From IMG/VR virus record IMGVR_UViG_3300004770_000042, positions 1 to 41,457 of that record: a stretch of DNA of 41,457 nucleotides. One strand, written 5' to 3'. Within the stretch, counting starts at the first letter, position 1; the number at the start of each line of letters is the position of its first letter. Under the pieces are notes generated by a model, which saw only the letters and a program-made list of their open reading frames with translations, searched no databases and was not told where the DNA came from. Positions 27,711 to 35,457 of the stretch are shown here, one piece after another. Position numbers and translations under genes: made by a program. Source of the DNA: a virus.

Positions 27711-27992
27711 CTATGCCACTCTTTTATTTCTAGCCGTTCTTATGTCTTCTCGTTGCCACTCATTGGTACCTGCCCACACCCCAACTAACTCGGGATGAAC
27801 GATGGCATACTCTAGGCAAGGCTCCTTAAACTCACACGACGCGCATAGTTTACGCGCCGTATTAAGGGTTAGTCTAGGGTTTTCCGAATCGTCGGGGAAA
27901 AAGATCTCTGGATCTACCTGAGCACATACTTGAGTCCCATCAAATAGAGGGGCTTTAATACCAGCTGTGCTTCTTCCAGAACGTCCAAGCAT
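27711..27992 (-). CDS. WhiB-like iron-sulfur transcription regulator
   Basis: 93 residues from ATG 27992, with GGGAG eight bases upstream. C23, then C50-x2-C53-x5-C59 (KLCASCEFKEPC) bind a 4Fe-4S cluster; GVWAGTNEWQRED is the Wbl turn that contacts sigma factor; a basic C-terminus (TARNKRVA) binds DNA. Wbl proteins are confined to Actinobacteria and their phages; phage copies can repress host whiB2 or block superinfection. Overlaps the hydrolase gene by 38 bases. Confidence 0.92.
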   Translation of the reverse strand: MLGRSGRSTAGIKAPLFDGTQVCAQVDPEIFFPDDSENPRLTLNTARKLCASCEFKEPCLEYAIVHPELVGVWAGTNEWQREDIRTARNKRVA

Positions 27993-28491
27993 TACAAACA
28001 CTCCCATATCTCTTGTCGATGTAGTGTAGTCCGTATTTAATTTGTAATAATGCTACAGGTGTTTTCGTAAGATTATAATTGCCCCACGTAGAAGGCAAAA
28101 ATTGGGCTATCCCAAAAGCGTGAGAACTCATGTTAAGCGCTTTAGGGTTGAAGTGGCTTTCTGATGTCCAAAGGTTATTTAAGCACTTCCAGTCAGCCAT
28201 TGACTTCCCTGAGGCGTACTCTGTAAGGAATGCGATGGTCTGCGGATCAAAATACTTAACATATGGGCTGGACAAGGCTTCCTTAGCCCCAGACCTTGTA
28301 ACCTTAAGGTTTACATTATTAAGGGCTACAGATACATCCTTCTCCTCGTATGCCATCTTGAACTTAGGAACTGATATAGGGGTAGCTTGTGCAGCTGGGG
28401 ACAGAACCTGACTCCAGACTATGAGAATGGCACTCGCCACTCTAGCTACTTTCTTCACGTCGATCGTAAAGTTAACTCTGATATTAAGCAT
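27955..28491 (-). CDS. secreted lytic-transglycosylase-like protein
   Basis: 178 residues from ATG 28491 (AGGAG five bases upstream). Signal peptide: basic start, hydrophobic VASAILIVWSQVL, then AQA near residue 36. Lysozyme-like domain: LNNLWTSESHFNPKALN with likely catalytic E111, AFGIAQFLPSTWGNY, QIKYGLHYIDKRYGS and CNAWTFWKKHSWY. Similar to resuscitation/SLT-type domains. It could act in lysis or DNA entry. Read away from the main lysis block. Confidence 0.8.
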   Translation of the reverse strand: MLNIRVNFTIDVKKVARVASAILIVWSQVLSPAAQATPISVPKFKMAYEEKDVSVALNNVNLKVTRSGAKEALSSPYVKYFDPQTIAFLTEYASGKSMADWKCLNNLWTSESHFNPKALNMSSHAFGIAQFLPSTWGNYNLTKTPVALLQIKYGLHYIDKRYGSVCNAWTFWKKHSWY

Positions 28492-28709
28492 CACTGCTCC
28501 TCTCAGTAAACAAAAGAGAGTCATTACTGACCCCCTCATACTCTATGAAACACTAGAGTTACAGAGTGTGTCAACTCTTAAGTACAATTTGTGCGGAAAA
28601 ATAATAAAAAGTGCTCTAAACTTATTAAAAATTGTACATTTTGTGGCATTTATCACGGACAACGACCTCTTCTCTTCATATAAGTCCTCTATTGAGAATT
28701 GGTTTGACA
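28492..28709. other. divergent intergenic region
   Basis: 218 AT-rich bases between the leftward hydrolase and the rightward lysis genes. No supported gene; presumably carries promoters for both directions, but I cannot assign boxes with confidence. Confidence 0.4.
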
Positions 28710-29033
28710 ATGGACATAGCAACTGTTACAGGCACAGCAGCATCCGTTTCCGTCGTTGGAGGTGTTTTTTTGGGCATTGCCCGCAGAATCCTTAAGAGCC
28801 ACACGCAAGATTTAGTAAAAGAGTATCTATCTGAATTAAAAGAGAACTCAAAAGAGTTGAAGCCCAACCATGGCAGTTCGCTGAATGACATCGTAAAGCT
28901 TCAAGTCCTTCCGATCCTTAAGAAGTTGGATAGAGGGCAGGATGAAATTAGAGATGAACAGACTGAGATAAAAGTCAATGTCGCCCGTTTAGAGGGTCGA
29001 TTTGATCAATATGTGGAGGAGAACAAAGAGTAA
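28710..29033 (+). CDS. membrane-anchored coiled-coil protein of the lysis block
   Basis: 107 residues from ATG 28710. N-terminal transmembrane helix (AASVSVVGGVFLGIARRIL) then a long charged helix (KKLDRGQDEIRDEQTEIKVN). The longer in-frame start at 28632 has no ribosome site. The plan resembles holin partners or DUF2746-like phage membrane proteins. TAATG coupling with the next gene. Confidence 0.6.
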   Translation: MDIATVTGTAASVSVVGGVFLGIARRILKSHTQDLVKEYLSELKENSKELKPNHGSSLNDIVKLQVLPILKKLDRGQDEIRDEQTEIKVNVARLEGRFDQYVEENKE

Positions 29034-29515
29034 TGGCCTACGAACCTCGTATAGGAGATTACGGAGTAGTAAAGACTAACGGGTTCTTTGGAAAGTTAAT
29101 CCGAGTAGGTACTCTATCTCGATGGAATCACGCCTTCATTTACATCGGTGACGGTTTAATTGTTGAGGCTACTCCTCTTGGCGTAGTCATTAGTAAAGCC
29201 TCTAAGTATGAGGTTATCGGCTGGAACCAGCATGAAGGTCTAACCGAAGCCCAAAGAAAGCTCATTGCTACTGAGGCTAAGCGCCTTGTAGGAAAAGGGT
29301 ACGGCTTCCTAGACATCGCTAACCTAGTCCTTAGGATCTTGGGATTAAAGGTTCTTGCCAGCACTAAGCTTCTAGAGAAAATGGCACAACGATACGGAGT
29401 TATTTGCTCTGAGCTCGTAGCCCTAGCGTATGACGCTGCAAAAATAGAGTTATGTAACAAGCCCGCAAACATCGTAACCCCGGGTGATCTAGCGGAAAGG
29501 TTAATCTACCAGTGA
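29033..29515 (+). CDS. permuted NlpC/P60 (YiiX-like) peptidase
   Basis: 160 residues. SRWNHAFIYIGDGLIVEATP carries the catalytic His (H33) and RYGVICSELVALAYD the catalytic Cys (C125), the order found in circularly permuted papain-like YiiX proteins. It may cut cell-wall peptides or lipid/peptide bonds. Overlaps the next GTG by four bases. Confidence 0.7.
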   Translation: MAYEPRIGDYGVVKTNGFFGKLIRVGTLSRWNHAFIYIGDGLIVEATPLGVVISKASKYEVIGWNQHEGLTEAQRKLIATEAKRLVGKGYGFLDIANLVLRILGLKVLASTKLLEKMAQRYGVICSELVALAYDAAKIELCNKPANIVTPGDLAERLIYQ

Positions 29516-30384
29516 CCGCAGGCGTAGACATCGTAAACATTGCTCGTACTCAACTTGGCTTTGTAGAAGGCCCTAACAACGAGAACCCATACGGAACTTG
29601 GTACGAAATCCCAAATGAATCGTACTGCGCCATGGGCGTAAGCTGGGTGTTTGCTCAGGCAAACGCCTCTCACCTTGTTGCGGCTCAAACTCCTAAGGGC
29701 TTTGCTTATTGTCCTGCTGGGTTAACTTGGTTTCAAAAGAACAAGAGAGTTATTGATAAGTACTCTGCCCTTCCTGGGGACATTGTGTTTTTCTCTTGGT
29801 CCGGTAACGGCGTAGCCGATCACGTAGAGATCGTTGAAGCGGCCTCTAAAGACGGGCTAACAACAATCGGTTTCAACACCGGTCCTGAGAGTTATACAGG
29901 TAACCAAGCAAATGGTGATGGTTGCTACCGTCGTCATCGACCTTACCTTTATGTTTTGGCTATCTGCCGCCCTGCTTATACAAAAAGTTCAGCACCTACA
30001 TCTTCTCTTAGTCAGAACAAGCTTGTTGCAGGAGGAGTAGCTGGTGCTACTGCGCTAACAGGCGGAGGCGTTGCTGCTATCCATAATGCGAATGGTACTT
30101 CCACCCCTGTTCCTACAAAGCCACCTACTGTAATTGTCGCTCCGCCTTTCCCAGGCACTTCTGCCTTCAAGGTTGGGGAAAAAGGAAAAGTAGAGTTAGT
30201 TGTAGCTAAGGCTCTGGCTAACGCTGGCTTAATGCCCGCCAACTTGGTGTCCAGTGTTCTAACAGAAGAAGAAATCGCGCTTATACCTGTTTATCAAAGC
30301 TTGTATCCAGGACTAAAGAAGTCCAAGGGTAAAGGCATTGATGCGGCAACCTACACCTCTATGGTAGCTAAGGCTAATGAATGA
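29512..30384 (+). CDS. CHAP-domain endolysin
   Basis: 290 residues from GTG 29512. CHAP amidase/endopeptidase domain: ESYCAMGVSWVF with C39, LPGDIVFFSW, and VADHVEIVE with H104. Then a Gly/Ala linker (LVAGGVAGATALTGGGVAAI, possibly weakly membrane-seeking), a Pro-rich linker and a C-terminal domain (GEKGKVELVVAKALANAG, YTSMVAKANE) that could bind the wall. Main lysis enzyme candidate. Confidence 0.85.
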   Translation: MTAGVDIVNIARTQLGFVEGPNNENPYGTWYEIPNESYCAMGVSWVFAQANASHLVAAQTPKGFAYCPAGLTWFQKNKRVIDKYSALPGDIVFFSWSGNGVADHVEIVEAASKDGLTTIGFNTGPESYTGNQANGDGCYRRHRPYLYVLAICRPAYTKSSAPTSSLSQNKLVAGGVAGATALTGGGVAAIHNANGTSTPVPTKPPTVIVAPPFPGTSAFKVGEKGKVELVVAKALANAGLMPANLVSSVLTEEEIALIPVYQSLYPGLKKSKGKGIDAATYTSMVAKANE

Positions 30385-30704
30385 GATTATTTCAAAAAGT
30401 GTCTGACTGGGCTGCTATATCTTTTGGCTCCCCTTTGTTCTTTGTATTCCATATAGTGTGGTGGAGCGCTTGGGTTTTGATACCTATAGAGCCATTTCCT
30501 TTTGGTTTACTAACACTTATTGTGTCTTTGGAGTCAATCCTGTTATCAGGGTTAATCTTGAATGCGACTAACCGCTCAGGCGACGAAGATAGGCGTATAA
30601 TTACTAAAGACCTAAGATTAGATCAGGAGACCCACAATCACATTGAGGAGCTCCGACATCACGTAAAAGAGATATTGGGGTACATACGTGGGGATAAAGC
30701 TTAA
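30381..30704 (+). CDS. DUF1003-like two-helix membrane protein, holin candidate
   Basis: 107 residues. GSPLFFVFHIVWWSAWVLIP and FPFGLLTLIVSLESILLSG are two transmembrane helices, followed by ATNRSGDEDRR, the pattern of DUF1003. A charged coiled tail follows. Next to the endolysin, so a holin role is likely but inferred. ATGA overlap. Confidence 0.65.
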   Translation: MRLFQKVSDWAAISFGSPLFFVFHIVWWSAWVLIPIEPFPFGLLTLIVSLESILLSGLILNATNRSGDEDRRIITKDLRLDQETHNHIEELRHHVKEILGYIRGDKA

Positions 30705-30915
30705 TTTTAGTAGTCCTGCCCATCTAGCCATCGCTGGCTCAGCGGGGTTGGCTACTTGGGCTGCCACTGGGTATTCCACAGACCCAAAGCACTTGGTAGC
30801 GGTTGCCACAGCGTCCTTAGCCGGTGTATCATCTCATACGTCGGATATGTCGTCACCTAATGTGTCGGCGGATTCCCACATAGTAACGCCATACGCCAAC
30901 AACATAGAGGAGTAA
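30688..30915 (+). CDS. 75-residue hydrophobic protein in the lysis block
   Basis: GTG 30688 overlaps the previous gene by 17 bases. AHLAIAGSAGLATWAATGYS and VAVATASLAGVSS are weakly hydrophobic helices; the C-terminus is polar. Might be a holin partner. Start uncertain. Confidence 0.5.
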   Translation: MGIKLNFSSPAHLAIAGSAGLATWAATGYSTDPKHLVAVATASLAGVSSHTSDMSSPNVSADSHIVTPYANNIEE

Positions 30916-30919
30916 GACA

Positions 30920-31231
30920 GTGGCTAAATTCACTCAATCAGAGAAGGCTCTTGTAGAGCATTACGTATATGCAACAGCAGCATCTGCTGTAGCTATCTGG
31001 CAAACCGGAAATCACTCAGTGAAGCATGTCCTTTGGGCTGCTGTTCTTGGTGTAGTCGGTCCTTTGCTGGCTAAGTTTAACCCAAAGGGTGTTGTAGGAG
31101 AGCTCTCTAAGAAGGAGCACCTAGACGCAATTACCACCGCTGCTATTACAAATGTAGCAACTGTTGCTGTAGCTGATGCTCAAAAGGCTGTAGCTAAAGC
31201 TGCTGTAGAGGCTAACGCTTCTAAAAACTAA
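30920..31231 (+). CDS. holin-like protein
   Basis: 103 residues from GTG 30920, with GAGGAG upstream. One or two hydrophobic helices (YATAASAVAIWQTG, VLWAAVLGVVGPLLAKF) and an Ala/Lys-rich helical tail. Size and place fit an actinophage holin. Followed by a terminator. Confidence 0.6.
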   Translation: MAKFTQSEKALVEHYVYATAASAVAIWQTGNHSVKHVLWAAVLGVVGPLLAKFNPKGVVGELSKKEHLDAITTAAITNVATVAVADAQKAVAKAAVEANASKN

Positions 31232-31246
31232 TTAGTACTTACAGAG

Positions 31247-31270
31247 AGCACCCCTTCGGGGGTGCTTTTT
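31247..31270 (+). terminator. intrinsic terminator after the lysis block
   Basis: AGCACCCC-TTCG-GGGGTGCT, a perfect 8-bp stem with the stable UUCG loop, followed by TTTTT. Confidence 0.92.
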
Positions 31271-31311
31271 GCTATACTTGAAGCACGAGAAAAATACTCT
31301 AGGAGAACAAT

Positions 31312-31560
31312 ATGAAGTGCGATAACTGTTCAAACGATGCCGTATACACCCATGCCGAACCTGGAGTAAGCTCGGCTCATTACTGCAACAACTGCCTACC
31401 ACATTGGCTTAGTGAGCGAGCGATCGCCGGTCATTTCCCCTTGCTTACCCCAGAAGTAGACATCCCAGAACCTGAGGTAGTAAGGCCTTCTAAGAAAAAG
31501 ACTGTTGCACCCGTAGATGCAACTCCTGCCGAAGAGTCGGCGCCAAGTGAGAATAATTAA
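31312..31560 (+). CDS. 82-residue zinc-ribbon protein with disordered tail
   Basis: CDNC at residues 3-6 and CNNC at about 25-28 form a zinc ribbon; the rest is Pro/Glu/Lys-rich and disordered. AGGAG is seven bases before ATG 31312. First gene after the terminator. Confidence 0.65.
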   Translation: MKCDNCSNDAVYTHAEPGVSSAHYCNNCLPHWLSERAIAGHFPLLTPEVDIPEPEVVRPSKKKTVAPVDATPAEESAPSENN

Positions 31561-31807
31561 GCATCAAGCTAAACAAGTACATTACGTCCCAGACAGAGTA
31601 GTGTCCCCTAGAGGACCGTTCCCGCGGGAATTATTTGATGAGCCAGAGATCATAGTTTCTCAGCCAGCGTATAGTGAAGACGGGTCTGACTACGAATTAG
31701 GCGCTACCGCTCAAAATAACTACAGAGCCCCTAAGTATCTTCACTGCGGATCTTGTTATTCAAGAGTACTAGAGACCGAGACTGAAAACCACGTTTGCGA
31801 GGAGTAA
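31547..31807 (+). CDS. 86-residue unknown protein with CxxC and terminal Cys
   Basis: GTG 31547 is chosen over ATG 31517 because the latter lies inside the upstream gene. Basic start, YVPDRVVSPRGPFPRELFDE, and a C-terminal CGSC...HVCEE that may bind zinc. TAATG coupling with the next gene. Confidence 0.55.
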   Translation: MRIIKHQAKQVHYVPDRVVSPRGPFPRELFDEPEIIVSQPAYSEDGSDYELGATAQNNYRAPKYLHCGSCYSRVLETETENHVCEE

Positions 31808-32304
31808 TGGCTAGGAGAGCAGATAATTACTATTCTCGTAGGCAAGCTTACGAAGAGCAGACGGGTAATAAAACCTACAACATTTTAGAGAGCATGAAAA
31901 TTGCTCTTGACAAGCCAACTGATTGGGATGTCTCAATACCAAGTGAGCTCTCTAATGTCGGAGTAGAGACTGAGACCGCGCCTACTCAACAACCCTCTAG
32001 ACCTAGAGCTCTTACTATTGCCTATAATCCAAACACTAAAGTTGTCTACATAGTGTTTAGAACTAATCACTGGCACCAATACAATGATGTTTCTACTGAT
32101 ATTTGGCTAGGCTTAAAGGGAAGCCCTTCTACAAATGATTACTTGCCAACTTTAGAGGGTAATTGCTCGTCACATCATGCGGCTAACGTCGGAGATCTAT
32201 CTGCTGGTACACTTGCTCGTTTGAGCGAAAGCGCAGCCAGAGCTCAGACTATGCAAAAAGGCAAGTTGAATAATTGGAAAGCAAAAGACTTTTTTAAGGA
32301 TTAA
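31807..32304 (+). CDS. 165-residue protein with a KTSC-like domain
   Basis: LTIAYNPNTKVVYIVFRTNH followed by WHQYNDVSTDIWLGLKGSPS (about 75-115) resembles the KTSC fold (strand, F/Y-x-x-G/N, Y-x-x-V/I, W-x-x-x-x-x-A/G-x-S). N-terminus basic, C-terminus helical. Function unknown; sits just before the packaging genes. Confidence 0.55.
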   Translation: MARRADNYYSRRQAYEEQTGNKTYNILESMKIALDKPTDWDVSIPSELSNVGVETETAPTQQPSRPRALTIAYNPNTKVVYIVFRTNHWHQYNDVSTDIWLGLKGSPSTNDYLPTLEGNCSSHHAANVGDLSAGTLARLSESAARAQTMQKGKLNNWKAKDFFKD

Positions 32305-32306
32305 TA

Positions 32307-32615
32307 ATGAAATCATCTATGAAGACCGCCGGACCTATTTACGGCGGAGTCCTTCGGTACTGGCATAAAAGCTTTTTACCAATACTTGAAATTGGATCCA
32401 CCCAAGAAACCGAATACCCTTTTAGAAAGGGTAAGTGCTTGGTATTCCGAGTACCCTTCACCACTCCCGGGTTCTACCTAGGAATGTGGGTCAGCCGTCC
32501 ATCCGTTAATCGAGATGACGACGACGCTATTGATAGAATCCTGCAAGATGCGCTAAGATCTAGGGTTGCTTGGAAGCCTGAAGATGGGATGTATGATGAG
32601 TTTTTTCAAGAATAA
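32307..32615 (+). CDS. 102-residue unknown protein
   Basis: Starts two bases after the upstream stop. Beta-rich centre (YPFRKGKCLVFRVPFTTPGF) and an acidic helix (RDDDDAIDRILQDALRS). No motif. Confidence 0.6.
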   Translation: MKSSMKTAGPIYGGVLRYWHKSFLPILEIGSTQETEYPFRKGKCLVFRVPFTTPGFYLGMWVSRPSVNRDDDDAIDRILQDALRSRVAWKPEDGMYDEFFQE

Positions 32616-32841
32616 GAAGGCGTGGGATAAGCCCTTTTCAGAGAAAGTGGCTAGGCGGGTATCCCGCGTCCCTACAGGAGACATAGAGCAATGGACGGAT
32701 CAATCTCTTTATGAGATCGGTAGGTGCTTGTCTCATTACGCAAAGACTAGAGACGAACGCTATGTTGAAGAGGCACTCACTGGTGCAGAAGTTCTACACG
32801 CTATGGTAAACGAATTGCATACACGCGTGACACGCCGATAA
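32596..32841 (+). CDS. 81-residue helical protein upstream of terminase
   Basis: ATG 32596 (ATG 32593 is equally possible) overlaps the previous gene by 20 bases. KVARRVSRVPTGDIEQWTDQ then SLYEIGRCLSHY and EALTGAEVLHAMVNEL: all helical. Its position before the large terminase suggests it could be a packaging accessory; evidence for that is positional only. Confidence 0.55.
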   Translation: MSFFKNKKAWDKPFSEKVARRVSRVPTGDIEQWTDQSLYEIGRCLSHYAKTRDERYVEEALTGAEVLHAMVNELHTRVTRR

Positions 32842-32844
32842 ATA

Positions 32845-32860
32845 GATTTGTCGACATTTG
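32845..32860. promoter_or_regulatory. GATTTGTCGACATTTG motif, copy 2, in the terminase leader
   Basis: Exact copy of 10428-10443. It opens the 121-base leader of the terminase gene. The leader also contains GTGATACACTAATACT (possible -10) and an inverted repeat around AGTCTGGGATCAACCTCCCAGACT (32913-32936, given here only for position). Probable late-gene control site. Confidence 0.55.
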
Positions 32861-32962
32861 TGATACACTAATACTGCCGCGTTCTTCTCTTCCCGTAGGT
32901 GGCGTCAGAGAGTCTGGGATCAACCTCCCAGACTTTCTGCTTAAAACTAAATTAGGATCACA

Positions 32963-34543
32963 GTGAGCAACGACCCAGTATTAGATGATGAAGAGTTCAT
33001 CCCTGACGAGTATGATCAGGACGACGATCTGCCTCCAGAGGAGGAAGATGAGTTAGATGAGCTCTCCAAGGAGTTTGTCAAAAAGCTAGTAGACCGCTGT
33101 ATTCAGTTCATCGAAGCCCTCTCTGGACACCCTTTTCACCCCTATCAATTACCCCTCGCTAGACGTATTGTTGAGTCAGTAATCATCAATGACGGCGAGG
33201 AGATCACCGCTCTCGCGTCTCGTCAGTCAGGTAAGTCAGAGACAGTAGCTAACACAGTAGCTGGGCTGATGGTTCTTCTTCCCCGCTTAGCCCAGATGTA
33301 CCCAGATCTGTTAAGTAAGTTTAAAGACGGAATTATGATCGGTATGTTCGCACCGGTCGAGACACAGGTTGAAACTCTCTTCGGTCGTACAGTAGACCGC
33401 CTTACCAGTGAGCGTGCCCTTGAGATCTTAGGTGACCCAGAGATTGACGATAGCTTAGGTAAAGTTGCTGGCGTTACTCGTCAGATTAGACTAAAGAAGT
33501 CCCGCTCTAGCCTAACCATGATGACTGCTAACCCCCGGGCTAAGATCGAATCTAAGACCTTCCATCTTATTATTATCGATGAGTGTCAAGAAGCTGATGA
33601 CTTTGTAGTTTCTAAATCTATCTCTCCTATGTTGGCTTCCACTGCTGGAACAATGGTTAAGACTGGAACCCCAACCACACATAAGAATAACTTCTACAGA
33701 TCCATTCAGCTCAACCGTCGTCGTCAGACCTCCCGCAGTAGACAGAACCACTTTGAGTGGGACTGGCGTGATGTAGCCAAGGTCAACACAAACTACGGCA
33801 AGTTTATTAAAAAAGAAATGTTGCGCATTGGTGAGGACTCCGACGAGTTCCAGATGTCATACAACTGCAAGTGGCTTCTTGAGCGCGGTATGTTCGTTAC
33901 CTCTACTGTGCTAGATGAGCTTGGCGATACATCCATGGAGACACAAAAGGCTTGGTATAAGACCCCTGTAGTAGTGGGCATCGACCCCGCCCGTAAGATT
34001 GACTCTACAGTAGTAACAGTTGTCTGGGTTGACTGGAACCGCCCAGACGAGTTTGGTTACTACGACCACCGTATCCTTAACTGGTTAGAGTTGCAGGGTG
34101 ATGACTGGGAGAACCAGTACTTCCAGATTAGAGAGTTCCTATCAAACTATGACGTGCTCTCTGTTGGCGTAGACGCAAATGGTGTCGGAGATGCAGTGGC
34201 CCAGCGCCTTAAGATCCTCCTCCCTAACGCAGAGGTTTACTCGATAGGTAGTAGCCAACAAGAGCAATCTAAGCGGTGGAAGCACTTAAAGGCGCTTATT
34301 GATCGTCGCATGATTAGCTGGCCTGCTCATGCAAAGACTCGTCGCCTGCGCACATGGCGCAGATTCAAACAACAGATGGAAGACCTAGAGACTAAGTTCA
34401 CTGGTCCTAACTTTTTGGCCCACGCTCCTGATGAAGCCCACGCCCACGATGACTACGCAGATAGCCTAGCTCTCGCCTGCTCTTTAACTATGGATCTAAC
34501 ACTGCCTCAAGTTGAAGTATCCAGCTCACCCTTTTTTCGTTGA
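32963..34543 (+). CDS. terL: large terminase subunit
   Basis: 526 residues from GTG 32963. Very acidic N-terminus, then the ATPase: SRQSGKSE (86-93) as Walker A, IIIDECQE with D206-E207 as Walker B, and TGTPTTH as coupling motif. RNase H-like nuclease: GIDPAR (D341), VGVDANGVGD (D404) and DDYADSLALA (D496-D500). Packages DNA into the procapsid and cuts it. No obvious small subunit is recognised next to it. Confidence 0.95.
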   Translation: MSNDPVLDDEEFIPDEYDQDDDLPPEEEDELDELSKEFVKKLVDRCIQFIEALSGHPFHPYQLPLARRIVESVIINDGEEITALASRQSGKSETVANTVAGLMVLLPRLAQMYPDLLSKFKDGIMIGMFAPVETQVETLFGRTVDRLTSERALEILGDPEIDDSLGKVAGVTRQIRLKKSRSSLTMMTANPRAKIESKTFHLIIIDECQEADDFVVSKSISPMLASTAGTMVKTGTPTTHKNNFYRSIQLNRRRQTSRSRQNHFEWDWRDVAKVNTNYGKFIKKEMLRIGEDSDEFQMSYNCKWLLERGMFVTSTVLDELGDTSMETQKAWYKTPVVVGIDPARKIDSTVVTVVWVDWNRPDEFGYYDHRILNWLELQGDDWENQYFQIREFLSNYDVLSVGVDANGVGDAVAQRLKILLPNAEVYSIGSSQQEQSKRWKHLKALIDRRMISWPAHAKTRRLRTWRRFKQQMEDLETKFTGPNFLAHAPDEAHAHDDYADSLALACSLTMDLTLPQVEVSSSPFFR

Positions 34544-34617
34544 GACTTTACGCTGACTACACAGGTTCTTTGTAGCACACTGTTCTATGAGGTACCTCAA
34601 CCTATAAGGAGTTATAA

Positions 34618-35016
34618 ATGGCACTTGCACCAGACCCAAAGTTCCCAGAGCGCCCAGGAAACGTTTACGATCGTAAAGTTTCTGCCGCTTCTGCCGGACA
34701 ACGTGGACCACTTCGCTTTGAAGAGGGTATCGCAACTGATACCGACGTCCCACAAGAGTTTTCAAAGGGCGCTATGCAGGGTTACATCCCAGCAGCTGGT
34801 CGTCCAAACCGCAATCAGAATGTATTCGAGAAGCTTCCAGAAGAGACAATGCGTGAACGCGCACACGTCGGTTCTGCATCTTGGGTAGAAGCACCTGATC
34901 ATCTAACAGAGTTTGCCTCTGGCGCTTTCGCTGATCATGGCGACAACCGCATTGAAGAAGTTACTCGTAGTGGCGCCAACCAAAAGGCTGGCAACGCTTC
35001 AGTAGTCCGCGACTAA
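34618..35016 (+). CDS. 132-residue unknown protein between terminase and portal
   Basis: AAGGAG is seven bases before ATG 34618. Polar, Gly/Arg-rich (PDPKFPERPGNVYDRK), with RERAHVGSASWVEAP near the middle. Low predicted structure; perhaps a virion or packaging accessory protein. A stem-loop ACC(CC)TGACCC/GGTTGGGGGTT follows at 35028-35060. Confidence 0.65.
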   Translation: MALAPDPKFPERPGNVYDRKVSAASAGQRGPLRFEEGIATDTDVPQEFSKGAMQGYIPAAGRPNRNQNVFEKLPEETMRERAHVGSASWVEAPDHLTEFASGAFADHGDNRIEEVTRSGANQKAGNASVVRD

Positions 35017-35079
35017 TAAATTAGACGACCGACCCCTGACCCTAAAGGTTGGGGGTTGGGACCTATCTAAGGATTAATA

Positions 35080-35391
35080 ATGGCACTCATCCGCGGTAAA
35101 GAAGTTAAAGAGGGTCCTAAGCAGCTCCCAGCTAATCCACGCCTGTACAACATGGTGGTGGTTCAAGCTAAATCCCGTTTCTCTAAATACCCATCCCCTG
35201 CTGCTGCTCACTGGGTTCACACTCATTACCTTCAGCTGGGTGGAAAATTCGTTGACTCTAAAAAAGATATAGACCCAAGAAACCGCGACAGAGTTCAAGA
35301 TGCCATTGATAAGAAAAAAGAAGACATGAAAAAGAAAGTTACTCATCCAGTAGGTAGAAACGTAATTGCTGGAGAGCACTTTAAGTACTGA
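35080..35391 (+). CDS. 103-residue basic protein before portal
   Basis: AAGGA precedes ATG 35080. NPRLYNMVVVQAKSRFSKYP, then HWVHTHYLQLGGKFVDSK and a Lys-rich helix. Seems to be conserved beside portal genes in actinophages as I recall; function unknown. Confidence 0.65.
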   Translation: MALIRGKEVKEGPKQLPANPRLYNMVVVQAKSRFSKYPSPAAAHWVHTHYLQLGGKFVDSKKDIDPRNRDRVQDAIDKKKEDMKKKVTHPVGRNVIAGEHFKY

Positions 35392-35405
35392 GTGTCGTTT
35401 TATAT

Positions 35406-35420
35406 ATTTGTCGACAATTA
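35406..35420. promoter_or_regulatory. ATTTGTCGACAATTA motif upstream of portal
   Basis: Third copy of the TTTGTCGACA element; here the core extends to a perfect 10-bp palindrome TTGTCGACAA. It sits 38 bases before the portal start, followed by TATTATTGATAGT. Likely promoter element or operator. Confidence 0.5.
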
Positions 35421-35457
35421 TGTTATTATTGATAGTCTTTACGGAAAGAGGTGATTG

